Below are positions 12,954 through 25,627 of a stretch of 64,000 nucleotides of DNA, piece after piece. Origin of the DNA: Thamnaconus septentrionalis. Taxonomy: Eukaryota; Chordata; Actinopteri; Tetraodontiformes; Monacanthidae. Numbering within the stretch: position 1 is the first letter of the stretch; each line of letters starts with the position of its first letter. A program made the translations under genes and the position numbers. The stretch lies in NCBI GenBank assembly GCA_009823395.1, contig CM020515.1:15871989-15935988 (forward strand), written 5' to 3'. The notes beneath the pieces are model-generated. The model searched no databases, was not told the DNA's origin, and saw only the letters and a list, made by a program, of their open reading frames with translations.

Positions 12954-13398
12954 AGTTTGAACTTTAGCTCATTGGGATATGTGAGCAGTTTTATCGAGCG
13001 GTGAAAAACAGCTATAATGTATAACCCACAGAGGGCGCTGTGACATCCCTACAGTCTGCTACTCTTCCTTCGTGTGGTAGAAATGGTTGTTGTTTTTTTC
13101 ATCCTAAAGTCTAATTAGCTGAATTTAGTCCATTGCGTCCACACGGTGATGAGCAAGTTGATGTGGTCCCTTGTTGTCAAATCATTGTTTATTATGTCAG
13201 AACTCATAGTCTTGTGCCCGACGTGCACCCAAAGAACTGGATTGGAATTTTAAAAAGACTAGCCACCATGATTTGTGTGTGCAGCTACTGTGTTGTGAGT
13301 TTTGGTTTTGTTTTTTCAAACCATTTACAAGCATTATTATTGTCATTCTAATAGCAGCTGTAATATGAGATGTAAAATACAATGCTAAATTGTGTGTG

Positions 13399-13400
<2 letters not shown>

Positions 13401-13450
<50 letters not shown>

Positions 13451-13548
13451 GCGGAGGAAATTGCTTTTATTTATGTCAATCAAACATCCAAAGTTACCCA
13501 CGAGTGCATTTTCAAATGACCTTCAGCTGGCATCCGTTGCTCTGTTGG

Positions 13549-13608
<60 letters not shown>
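13401..13608. repeat. pair of (TG)n microsatellites
   Basis: TG runs at about 13401-13449 and 13550-13608 flank 100 bp of unique sequence. Confidence 0.95.
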
Positions 13609-13610
<2 letters not shown>

Positions 13611-16600
13611 TACACTTCTGAAAAGTTGTGAGCTGTGAGGAAAAGTTCACTCTGAAAAGCCGCCCAGCATTGAACAGTAGAAACATCTCAACAACATTTT
13701 GATGCTAACCTTTGCTCGTTGTTTACCTGCAAAAAATAATGTTGTCTGCGTATTTCGTGTTGCTCTGTTCCACTCTGAGTCATTTTTTCTTTTTTTTTTC
13801 TTGTCTCTGGCTAACTTTGAATGTCAGACTGAATGATTTATTTTCTTCATTTTGGAAACAAGGATTTTTGAAGACAGAAACGGTTTCACATTTTACCAGA
13901 TTTCGATGGCAGGTTGTTATTTTGCATATTTGTTTTATGTGAATAAGAATTGACTTGACATTCAATGGCCATATCAAATCGGTTTTAAGCTAAAATAAAA
14001 TTAAAAAAAAACAAAAAAAAACAATGCAACAAAAAAATTGCGCTGAAGTCGACATGAGGGGGGGGCTCGTGGAGATCGCGCAAGTCCCGCGACCTGGTGC
14101 CACATGACCCAAAGCATGCACAAATGTGTCTTTGTGAGACAGTGAGTGTGCGCGTTGGTCAAACTGACATAAATGTCTTACAACTGGAGGCATGAATCAG
14201 TTGAGTTGTTCTGGCAGATGTGCTCAATTGCAACTTCCTCATGAAAATGGGTTTTTCCATCTTAAAATCGCAACACTTGCAAAAATATGGAATGTTGAAT
14301 AAGTACGAAAGTTGGGTCAGTTTGACCCGAGCCATTTTGTTCGGATATTATGCACACGAGCGCGAGTAAAATATCCGAATGTCTTTCCTTTCGAACGTTT
14401 GGAGAGCTACTAAATCCTGACGGCTTTTGGGATCAGAACGTCGACTTCCTGGTGAACTTTTATCACATTAGGCAGGTGGATAAAATTGTGGAAAGGCTGA
14501 TTGATCTGAAATTTGGAAGAAAAACGGTGCAGCTGCCATTTCAAACAAGACTTCTGTTTCCACGGTTACCAGTAAAAGTAGGTGTTTTTTTAGTCCCTCC
14601 CTCCATCCCTCGCTCTCTCCCTCTCTTTTGTTTTATTGTTTTCATTTTTCAGGTAGAGGGATGGCGAAATGGAACGCAATTTGTTTTTGATAGGAAACAA
14701 GGATGCAGGGGGAGGTGGCAGGAGGGTTGGAGGGTGAAGCAGGAAGAAAGGTGTGTTTTCATGGTGGGAAAATTTCAAAAGTGAGTCTGACAACAGCGGC
14801 GCACAAATGCGTCTCCTCTGAACGGCCTTCCAGAGCAGAGACAGCGACGTATGCACACACATGCAGACAGGAAGATCACCAGGAGAACGGCGAGCGTCTG
14901 TTTTTCCCTCCACACTGTATAAAAAAGACACTTTTTTTTTCCTCCTCCCTGCACATTCAAACACGACGCATGTACACGAACCAACTTATCAGAGGTTTTG
15001 TCAGAGGGGTCAGAGAGTCGGGGGCAAGTGAGGGGGGGTCCCTGGATGATGTATCGCCCCCCACCTCCCCGTTTGACAGCTGGATGTGATAAGAGCCCCC
15101 GGGCATGTTCAGCGACGTGTCGGCGTGTTTGTTCTTCCGAGAGGCAGGTGGTTTGAAGAACTGAATCACTTTGCGCCGCCACCGCCGCTTCCACGTAGCC
15201 TGCAGCCCCTGCAGCCCCTGCAGCCGCACGCCCGCATATATATTGTGCATTTTTCTTAAAGGCTCGGCTCGGATTGATGGTAATTATCGGCAGGGAGCGC
15301 TGAGCGACGCGGTGACCTTTCCCTCCGTATGGAGTGTCACTGTCACCGCCACCGAGCAGAACAGAGAGGAATTAAATCAGAGGGAGCCCATTGTTGACAA
15401 TGTGACTTTTCCACATGTTTTTTTTTTCTTTTTGAAATGGATATCCCGTGTTACACACAAATATCATGCATCCATCTGCTATGCAGATGGATGGATGTAA
15501 AAGTGCAAAGTCCATGCAAAGTGTTTTTAAGTTGGTTGACCATATTTTTATGACCAAAAACTGAAATGCCTTATTTTAGTATTTAAAGTTTGCCTCCTCT
15601 GTATGGACACAAACAGTTTTTCATTATTTGACCACTTTATTTAAAACAAAAAACAGGACACCCAGGGCAGGGTGTGAAACCAGGACATGTCCTCTGAAAA
15701 GAGGATGTTTGGTCAACCTATTTTAAGGGAGAAGCAAAATTTGGGGCAGTGAAAGATGAACTGTCTGGCTTTGGGGTGGACCAGTCAGATTTGTTGACGT
15801 AAATTTAGCCGTGTTTCTGTAATTCAAGGCTTCACATTGCTGCAAGAGACAACCTGACAGATGGCAGCTGCTACGTGTTGCACTGTTTAGCTAAACTGTT
15901 GCTAAAGTCAGCGGAAAACAAAGCAAAAACACGTCCATTGAAAAATTAATTCATGGATTCATGATCTTTGTTAAAATGACGTTCAGTCTTATGCTAATCC
16001 CTTTAGCATTAGCGCGCTGTATTATTCCTCTCGGGTGTTTTTGGGAGCAGCTAGCCTGCCAGCTGCTATACAGGTTTTGTGACAGTGATTAGTCACAGAA
16101 TCCAGTGCAATCTTAAGCTCGACCAGCGGAGTTTGGCAAGACGGATGAGCGACATTTCAGTCTTGAAATGTGAGCGACCCGGCCTCCTGTGCATGGTTGT
16201 GACATCACGCAGGCTTTCTGCAAGAGTTCACTCAAGACTGGCGAGAGGTGGAGGCGGCGAGGCTGCCACTATCCATCTTTTTCTCTCTCGTCTTATTTAC
16301 AGAGGCAGTTGTTTGGGACGGGAGGCAAAAGAAAAAACGCGGGCAGGTCACAGGTGCCACAGAAAGTAACAGTCCTCTTCCTTTCACCGCAAACAAGAGC
16401 AAACGTTTGCTCTCGCGCACGCACGCAGAGCCACGACTGACGCATCCGCCCGCCGCATTAGACTTCAGCTTGTGCACAAATAGTCGTCCTTTTTTCTCCT
16501 TTTCTGTTCCTTTTTTCTTCTCGCCAGCAGAGGTGACTGCTGACTTAGTCCGGAGCCGGTAGCATGTGCCGGTGTAACACACCCACACCTTTTCATTCGT

Positions 16601-19600
16601 TCCCGGCCCGCCAGCACCATTCTTGTGATGTGATTTCCGGAGCTAGTTCCTTCACCTTCCTGTATGGACTCGGTGAGTTGCCGCGAGAAAAGCAGAGAGA
16701 AGAATAATCACTCTCCTCTCCTGCCTGTCACAGGTGGCAGGGAGAACTTTTTGTCGCTGGCACTTTACCCTTTAAAACTCAAACAGAGGCGCAGAAAATT
16801 GAAACCCCGCTTCACGTTCAATATGGATCCTGTATGGACTTCCGGCGTTGTGTCGCTTTACGGAAACTACACAAAAAAAAGCAATAAAAGTGATCCACGC
16901 TCGACGCGGCTCAGGTGCTCAGTCATGTTTGGCCCGGCCCCGCTGACAGGATTGTGAAGTCTTAATCTCACTTTTACAGCCTCCCCTCTGCAAGCGCCGA
17001 GGGTGTCATTCATAAATATGACACAATGAAGTCTGGAGTCAAAACACTGTCAACAAAAGGGAAGAGGCAGATACGCGGCTATCTGCTTTCCCCCTCTCTC
17101 TCTGCATACCAAACGGCTAGGAGGCGGGGATGGGGGGGGTTTGCTGCCACAATGCTGCTCTCTGCTGGTAAATGAACTCCTTTGTGTTTTATGGAGAGCT
17201 CCGGTGAGCTGGGAGCCGATACGGAGCGCAGGTGTGAGACGGGAGGACGAGCATTGAGGTAAGAGATATTTTAAGATACCCTCTTTCTTTTTCTTTTTTT
17301 TTTGGTGGTATTTTGACATAAAAAATGGGATCCTCTTAATCCGCTCCCCCCCAAAATTAAATTCTTTGGATTAGCCTTGAGCCTTGAGCAAACTGTTTAT
17401 TTGCATATTCATGCGGGAGATTTGAGTCACGCCGGTGTCACGGATTTGTTTCATTCCTGTGAAGTGCGGCGCATCAGGTATGCCCTGTGAAGACACTATG
17501 CAGATTCTACCCCCCCTCCCTCCCCGGGCAGCTTTACAAGGCGCCACCTCATGACTCTCAGATTTACCCACTGCAGAGGGGCTTGAAAGCCTCGGTAATG
17601 ATCCCCGGAGACCCCCAGCCGCAGGGGCCTGCCAAACATTTGGAGTCGTGGTCGCCCTTCGATTCGCGTTCCCGCTGCTGCACCTGCGTGTGTTTTGTCA
17701 GGGAGCTTTGCCCCCCACCCCACCCCCCGACCCTCCACCACCCCCCAAGCTGACCACCCACCTCTTTTTAGCCTTGTTAAAGAACCGAGGGGAAATCACA
17801 TTTCGAGATGGGTATACCTTCTCTCTTCATCTTGCGCCACGCTTATTACCGCACCCAGGAAAGATCAAAGCTCGCTAAACTAGCCTCGGAGCTCGCAGCC
17901 CCCTGAAGATTCTCCACACAGCGCTGGAGTAACGAGGTGAAGACTGCCTACACTTTTATCTTCACCTTGCTTGGCAAGTGAGTCATATTTGTCAGCGGCA
18001 AGCCGCAAGGACCTGCGCTCTTCAAATCCACGCACTGGGTTTGTGTTGTGATCAGAATAAAATAATAATAATAATAATAAATTTTAAAAAACACATAACA
18101 TAGAGGGTCTTTAAAGCAGGAAGATGCATTCAACGTCACCAAGTGAAGTTTAACTGAACTCCTTCCAGAGAAGCCTGCAGGGTTCTATTCCTTCACAGGA
18201 ATTGTTGCCCAGCTCAAATAAAAACTAAAAACGGTATGAAGCCGCGTTTACAGGCTCGCAGTGGCCTCCTGTTATTGTTACAGGGCTGTAGATCCGCCTC
18301 TTTTTCCTCCAAGGACAACAGCTGCGATTCCATTAGCTCCAGAACTGCAGATATTGAAAATGGGCCTAATGGGGAAAAAATATGTGTTTTTTGAAAAAGA
18401 AGAAAACTGCCCCTATAAATTGCAAAAGAGAAAAAAGCTTTTATGCTGGTACTGAGGTGCTATTTTGGGCAATTCTAGAAAGGCACCAAGCCAATGCTGT
18501 GGAAACGTGCTTAATTTCGCCTTGACAGGGGACATGATGCACTCAGCGAGTCACGTGGTGTGGCACAGTCTGTGTGAACAGAAGAGGAGACCGTAATGAA
18601 AGAGGTTTATTTGAAAAAATCAAGGAATGCAGCTGCATATCAAGACCTCAAGACTAAAATGAGTCAGAACAGTTTCCAGCAGCCGCGCAAAAAAATAGAA
18701 CCGCACTTCAAAAAAAAAAAAAAAAAACCTGCCAAAATTAAGATCACAGAGGGACGCTTTACTTCCGAGACGACAGCAGCGGCGTGACTCCGCGAAAAAC
18801 GTTGCAAACACTCCTCAGTTGTGTTTCGTCAATATTCCAAAACGCTTCCTCGAGCTTTGCTCGAATACAGCGGCGCCGCAGTGGCCGAGGCGGGAGCTTC
18901 TCACGATGGATGTGTGACAATCATGCTTCTCACCCTCGACTCTCGGCGGCTGTAATGTTACAGCTGATTGACTGTTTACCCTCCTATCATCGACGCGAGT
19001 GTCGGCATTAGCCCGACACTCGGCATAATCAAATGTGACTGGTACCAACTGACTGGCGGCCACGAAAAAAACAACCCGGAGACCTTCAACCTCACCGTGG
19101 ATCCCAAAACAGCTGTTTGCGCTCTAATTAAAGCAGAGTAGCAGGTGTCAGCTGAGGCCCGACTGCAGTGGCGCCGCACCTGGCTGCCTCCGTCTGATCC
19201 AGAGCGGTTCTGACAGGCTGCCCGCACCCCCACCGCCGCCGCCGAAGCAGCTTCCCCGACTGGGCGCACGGCGACTCGTCCGGGGGCCGCAGCCCCGTCC
19301 TCACCGGAGCCGACATCCGTAAGCGACGCTGACCCGTGGCAGCCCGGCACCGAGGGGCTGCGCCGGCGATGACTGTCTGTGGAAGCCTCCCTGCAGGCGG
19401 CAGCAGCTGCTTGTTCCGGATCTCCTGATGATTTCACAGGTCATTTCACTTTACACCTCTCGTTTGTTACCTCCACGGGGGTATTTTCCAAATAGCCATT
19501 ACTCGGTTTCCGAGGAACATTGCAACCCCTTAACCTCCGCCAGGGTTGTTTTTTGTTTTTTTTGTTTTGTTTTGTTTTTATGTCCGCATTAATTGTCACA

Positions 19601-19808
19601 GGGATAAACGTGACAATGCTGCACCGGAAGGTGTTGACAAGGTGTTTGCGAGTCGACCTGGTGACCTTCAGCGGTGAGCAGCCACAACAGAAATGTAAAA
19701 ATGTAACCTCAGATGTAACCTCAGATTGTCAAATCATGTTTTTTGACTTTATTCACCAAAATGAAAGCGGCATCACCCCAGAATTAAGCAGTCTGAATGG
19801 GCCTTGAC

Positions 19809-19811
<3 letters not shown>

Positions 19812-19887
<76 letters not shown>
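19812..19887. repeat. (TG)n microsatellite
   Basis: Uninterrupted TG dinucleotides, about 37 units, followed by a G-rich stretch. Confidence 0.95.
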
Positions 19888-22289
19888 GGGCTTGGGGGGG
19901 GGCGGGTCGCGCCACACTCCCCCGTCGCAGCAGCTTCTTTGTGGCGCGACAATACATTAATTTCATGAGTCAACAGGCTACGACTGGCACTTTTGCGCCG
20001 AGCTAAACACTGTTTAATTGGATTCCAATCCATGGCAACGCCGCCGGAGGCTTGTTTCCGTCTTTTATTTCAGCAGCACCTGGAGCGTAATGCCAGTGAT
20101 TACATCCCTCCCGCCACGTCCCCGGCGGTTCGGTCCTGGCAGGCCGCTTGGAGGGAGGGTGATTGGGGGGTACCGCACTGACAGTCACGGTTCACGCCGC
20201 CCTGCCGCCCCGCCCAGCTGCTGGCAGACACCTCCTCCACCACTGCCGCTCCGTATGTTTCCATTTGTTTCTGTTTTGTTGATTTGTTGTTTTTTTTTCT
20301 TTTTGTTACAACGCTGCTGAGACGAGCAGGTTCAAAGGGAATCGCGATAAGACGCACCAAATTAATTATGGCACAAACACGGGACCAGTCAAGACTCCCG
20401 ACAAACAAGAGAGAGTCTATTTGTACCGACACGGTTTACCAGTGCAGTTCAAAGTCAATTAAAATTTCTCCTAGAGAACTTACGCGCAACAGCAACAGAA
20501 GAATTCCCTTTGAAAGTGACTTGGCGTGCCACTTGATCAAGAACCTCTGAGCACCAGCAGGTTTTACACCCGCACGTCTCAGGAGGGGAGGACGGTTTAT
20601 TGACGGTGGCAGAGCTCCCTTTTGCTCCCTTTGCTCCTTTTCCCACCTGCTCTGCCTCCTCCTTTACCGCGGGGTAATTTGCTGGGTCGAGTTTGCATGA
20701 TTTTTCCATTCGCTCCACCATTGCTGGGGAATCGTAACTAAGAAAAACAGGGTCTTTCAGCGGGGCTCCCACATTGGTGGCCACACTGCCTTTTGTGGTC
20801 CAAAAGGTTTGTTATTACTTTCCACAATAAAGCTCCAGCTCGGCAGTGTGATGGGAAACCACAGGATGCTTGTAAGTAGGATATGGGTCCTTTTAACGAT
20901 GTTTGTATCTGACTGGTGTAGGTTCTACAGCTGTTAACATCAGTTGGGCCTGCAAGGCACTGCTCGCAGTTCTGTTTGCATCGGTATCACATCAAAAATA
21001 AAAAATAAAAATAGAACATCCGATGATCGGTCATGAAGAATTCAAACCACTCAAAATGGAAATGCAACAACAACAACATCAACAAGGGCAACATTTTAAA
21101 AATCAGACCTTTCAATATCTTCACAGCGACACCAACTAATGAGGCCCTCGGGGAACAGATGTATCGCTGTCCTGCACCGCACCAAAGCCTGGAAAGTTCA
21201 CTGACCTCCTGCCGACGGAGGTTTGGGATGTCGGCCTGACAGCACGGGGATGAGCAGCGTTGCCGGCCCCCTGACCTTCAGCACGGACCCGCCGCCGCCT
21301 TACAATCCCAGACGCATCTGAATAATACATTGGCCTCCCCTGCTGGGATGATTGGCTCACTGCTCGCGCCAAGGTGATGCGCGGAAACTACCGCATCATC
21401 GTGCACAGTTGGTACCCCACTGCTTCATGTACAATAATGATCAGAGTGTGTTGGATCAGCCAACGGAGGTCCTTTTTTTCTCGCTGTGTGGTCATACATA
21501 GAATAATATTTGTTGTTTGGTTTGGCTATGTGGATGTTTAGGGCCTAAATTGTCCGGTACGCAATTTTTGAACTTACACGCAATCGGTTTTCTGTACAAT
21601 TTAAAGCTTTTCTACATCGATCCTTTTGAATTGCAAAACATTTGAAAAGATTCAACAGCAAGAGTGTGTGAGTGTGTGCAGCACGGTAATTTCTTTTTGG
21701 CCTCCACAGCAATTTCGTACCTCTTTGCAAGTAGGTGAACAACAGACAGAGGCGCAAGGATTCTGCTGTTTACAGAGAGAACGAGCGGGAATGCATGAAA
21801 CATCTTCAAATCCCCGGAGATTCCCAGAGAGGATGGCTGTCTCTCTCTTGTTTCCATCTGTTTTACATACAAAAACAGCTCTGCGGTTTGCAGGGAGATT
21901 ATTTGAATTTCACACAGTGTTTGACATTTGATAATGGTGCCGTGTGTTTATAGATTCTGCTCTTCTTCCTGACTGCTGAAGGTTCCCTATCATGTTTGTT
22001 CAGTGGTTTCCTTCATCATAAAATGAAGAAGGCAACTGAATATGGAAAACTCAAATACACTGTGTGACATCAAATAGACAAACCCAATTATTGTTTTAGT
22101 TTTGCATGAGTAGATTTATAACCATCTCCTGGCTCAGGGAATCTGCATGCGCAGAGAGTATTGAGAATAGCAGGGGCGATGGAGAGAAAAAGGAAAAAAA
22201 TAACAAATATTTGGGAAACAATTGCACCATCATTTGCTCTAATGGACGGATTGCTGCATCATAATGTTGTTCACTTGTTGCAGCTCGAT

Positions 22290-22291
<2 letters not shown>

Positions 22292-22336
<45 letters not shown>
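22292..22336. repeat. (CT)n microsatellite
   Basis: CT run followed by a short imperfect continuation to about 22352. Confidence 0.95.
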
Positions 22337-22341
<5 letters not shown>

Positions 22342-22530
22342 TCTCTCTCTCTGTTCATGTGTGTGTGAGTGTGTCAAGTCTGTAGATGGAGACTTGTTTC
22401 ATTTCAGCTGACTGAGCTTAAGCACAGCTGGTTGATAATCTATAAAGGGAAAAGAGCTCAAGTGAGAGAGCAACACATTTTCATGCTACAAGGCTGCGAC
22501 AGATGGGACAGAGTAGGAGCCGAGCGTAGG

Positions 22531-22533
<3 letters not shown>

Positions 22534-22571
<38 letters not shown>

Positions 22572-22620
22572 GCGCACGGGGGTGTGTTCACAGTTTGACA
22601 ACAGGTGTATCTACTATGTT

Positions 22621-22677
<57 letters not shown>

Positions 22678-22697
22678 CGTGTGCGTGCGTGCGTGCG
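22534..22697. repeat. pair of (GT)n microsatellites
   Basis: GT runs at about 22534-22567 and 22624-22672. The second decays into GTGC/GTGCGT units to about 22697. Confidence 0.9.
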
Positions 22698-22852
22698 TTC
22701 TACCTGGAAGATGTTCCTCAGACCTCAGTTCGCTCCAGTGTGTTGTCATAGGAGGATTTAAAGGGATCAGAAAAAAATGAAAATATTATCACCATCGACT
22801 GTAGCTTATGGAGTATTCTGAGAAAATGATGTTTCTGAAATATATTTTTAAA

Positions 22853-22854
<2 letters not shown>

Positions 22855-22890
<36 letters not shown>
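22855..22890. repeat. (CA)n microsatellite
   Basis: Pure CA dinucleotides, followed about 25 bp later by T/C-rich sequence with CCCT units (about 22912-22952). Confidence 0.95.
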
Positions 22891-22891
<1 letters not shown>

Positions 22892-23455
22892 CAACCTTAC
22901 ATGCAACTGTTCTTTCTTTTCTTTTCTTTTTTTCCTTCCCTCCCTCCCTCCTCCTGTAAGCGATCCATGCGCGGCATGCGGAATCAGTTATCGGGGTCCA
23001 AGTTTCCGCCCGGTACAATTTTGTTGACGGACAAAATTGTAGTTAGGTTTGTAGCAGGTTGTGACAGCTCCTCTCTAGCTATATTATTCATTATTATCAT
23101 TCCCCAGTCATGTAATAAATTACCAAAGCGCAGGTACGTAAAACATATTTTATTTTTCTTGGAGCGATTGTTTTCTTAAACGTGTCGCTTTAAATGTATT
23201 TCAATATGATCTTACAAATAAAGCTAGAAGTTAGAAGTTCGTAACAGTATTCACGTGTGCAGTAATACGCTGTGTGGTCTCGTTACCAATAGTCATGATG
23301 TCACATTGAAGCTGCGGTTATTTTTCTTCCATTAATTCAAACGAAAGCAAAACAAAAGAGCCTGCGTATTCTAGGTGTTTGTGGACTCCATTTAAAAAGA
23401 AACAACCCCAGACAAAGAACATAAATAATCGAAAGAGACACAGCACACACATCTT

Positions 23456-23457
<2 letters not shown>

Positions 23458-23522
<65 letters not shown>

Positions 23523-23551
23523 GTTTATGTATATGTGTGTGTGTGTGTGAC
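23458..23551. repeat. (GT)n-(AT)n-(GT)n compound microsatellite
   Basis: GT run at about 23458-23508, then a short AT block to about 23521, then mixed GTAT and GT to about 23550. Confidence 0.9.
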
Positions 23552-24336
23552 TAAACAGTCTTTAATTTAAAAGTCAAACTCTGCTTATCTTGCCTAATGT
23601 CCTCCATAATCACGTCTGACAGCTCTTCTGAACAGTTTGACTTTCTGTTTGTATTATTGTTAATGTAAATTATTCTCAAAGTCAAGGGGGTTGATCTAAT
23701 ATTTATACACATTTAATATAGGCCACGACTCCTTCCTGGGGAGCACTGCACAGTCCCTAATGAGATATTAGACATTTTTGTGTATCCAGTGCTACCTCCG
23801 TTAATCCAGTTCAGCTTGCCTCCAAAGTTTCACAAGGCTGGCTTCCTGTACTTTAATGAAGCAGGTGCTCAGACTTGGCCGCCTCCCCATAGCTGAGCGG
23901 TCCAAACGTGGCTGGAGTCGCACGCAGGTGGAGTTGGCAGCGGAGAGCAGCCGCATGACACTGAGAGTTGTCGCCGTGCATGTATCACACTCAAAGCTCT
24001 GGCTTACAGTCGCCTCGCCTGCGCTTCGCAGTTGCCAGGATGGAAGCGGGGGGCGGGGGGGCTCGAAACTGTTCGACTCTGTCAGCGATGGGGTGGAGTG
24101 GGGGATACAATTGTGCTGAATATGTGGGGGTGTTTTTTGCAGGTTGTGACATCACTAGGGGTTCGGAGCATAATGACAGTGGCAGCATGTGTCTCTGTAA
24201 ATCTCTTTGTGTTTTATGTTCATTAAGCTGTTGATTTAAAAAAAAAAAAAAAAAAGTAGGGGTGTTTGTTTGATCAGACACTGTCCTAAGCCAACTGACT
24301 GTCCCTGCAGCATCCGACACACACACCTTCGCCACC

Positions 24337-25596
24337 ATGACCTCGCTGTGGTCCAAGATCTCCGCCATCCTGCCCCCCACTGAGGACCAGTTCCCGCTTG
24401 AGTTCGGCGACAACGTGGACTCCTGCGTGGTGGAAACGCTGAGGCGCTCCAGGCGGCAGCTGTACGCCGACGCCCCGCCTGCCTGCCAGCTGCTCAACGC
24501 CAAGATCGTTTTGGATTTTTCATGGGAGAAGCTCAACACGGGCACCTGGCGCCACGTGGACAAGGAGTGGAGGCGGGTCTACTCCTACGGCTGCCTGTTC
24601 AAAGCGGCGGCGCTGTGTCAAGGGGCTCCGGCCGCGGACGAGCTGCTGCAGGCCGTCAGGACGTGTGACATGGGCCTGCTGATGGGAGCCGCCGTCATCG
24701 GCGACGTTCTGCAGGTTCTCGTTGGGATTCTGCAGAGAGAAGTCAGAGACTCGGCTAAAGATGCAGACGCAGATGAACATCCTCAGACCAAGGTTGGTTG
24801 TCTCTTCAGTACCGTAAATATGTCCATCAAATCTGTTTTCTATTAGCGCTTGTCCTTGGCTCAGATTTGTCCAGAGGTGTGTTTAGTAAAACTGTCTCTT
24901 GATTGCTTGCACAAATCTGCCCCTTTTTCCAATAACTTTATTTATCGGAAAGAGGACTTTAAAGTCCCAGTGATTGTCACATCCCAAAGGAAGCGAAATT
25001 TGTCCTCTGCATTTGACTTGCAGAAGGTCAGTGAGGATATATTTTGTATTTTTCAAAAATTAGATAAAATGTGATTGATGATCTTTTTTCTTTTTTTTTT
25101 TTCCGCTCACTTCAAGTCTTATTTAAGATAAATGCACCGGTTTTAATGCACTCCATTACCGTAATGATAATGAATTTGCTTTGAGACCAAAGAAATCAGC
25201 CATTTTGCATATTTTAGGATATAAAAGTTAAGAGTTCCTCCCAGTAGGTTTTAGCTCTACTGTAAAAAAGAAAAAAAGATAAGACACACCGTTGTCGTGC
25301 TGTTTGTTCTGCCTTTGACTTCTTTCACTTCCTCACTATAAACGAAGCATTAACAGCTCAGCCTTCCCCGGCTGTTTTGGCATCATTAACAGAGAATAAA
25401 GATCGAGCGCCCACACGTTCCCGTGATCAAAGAAGAGCTGGCAGTTCCCAGGATAAAGTGCCCTTCGCTGGAGAGCTTCAGTACAAACTACCTGCTCCCC
25501 CTCAAACCGCTCATTTTAGAGGGGATAATTGACCACTGGCCGGCCCTCAACCAGCACCCGTGGAGGTTGGTATCTGCTCCGGTCGGGAGTCATCAC

Positions 25597-25627
<31 letters not shown>

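Noticed and set aside
20455..20784. 109-codon minus-strand frame with a Lys/Gly-rich segment
   Set aside because: Looks somewhat protein-like, but no family is recognised and the GKGAKGAKG part comes from a short tandem repeat. Not strong enough to call.
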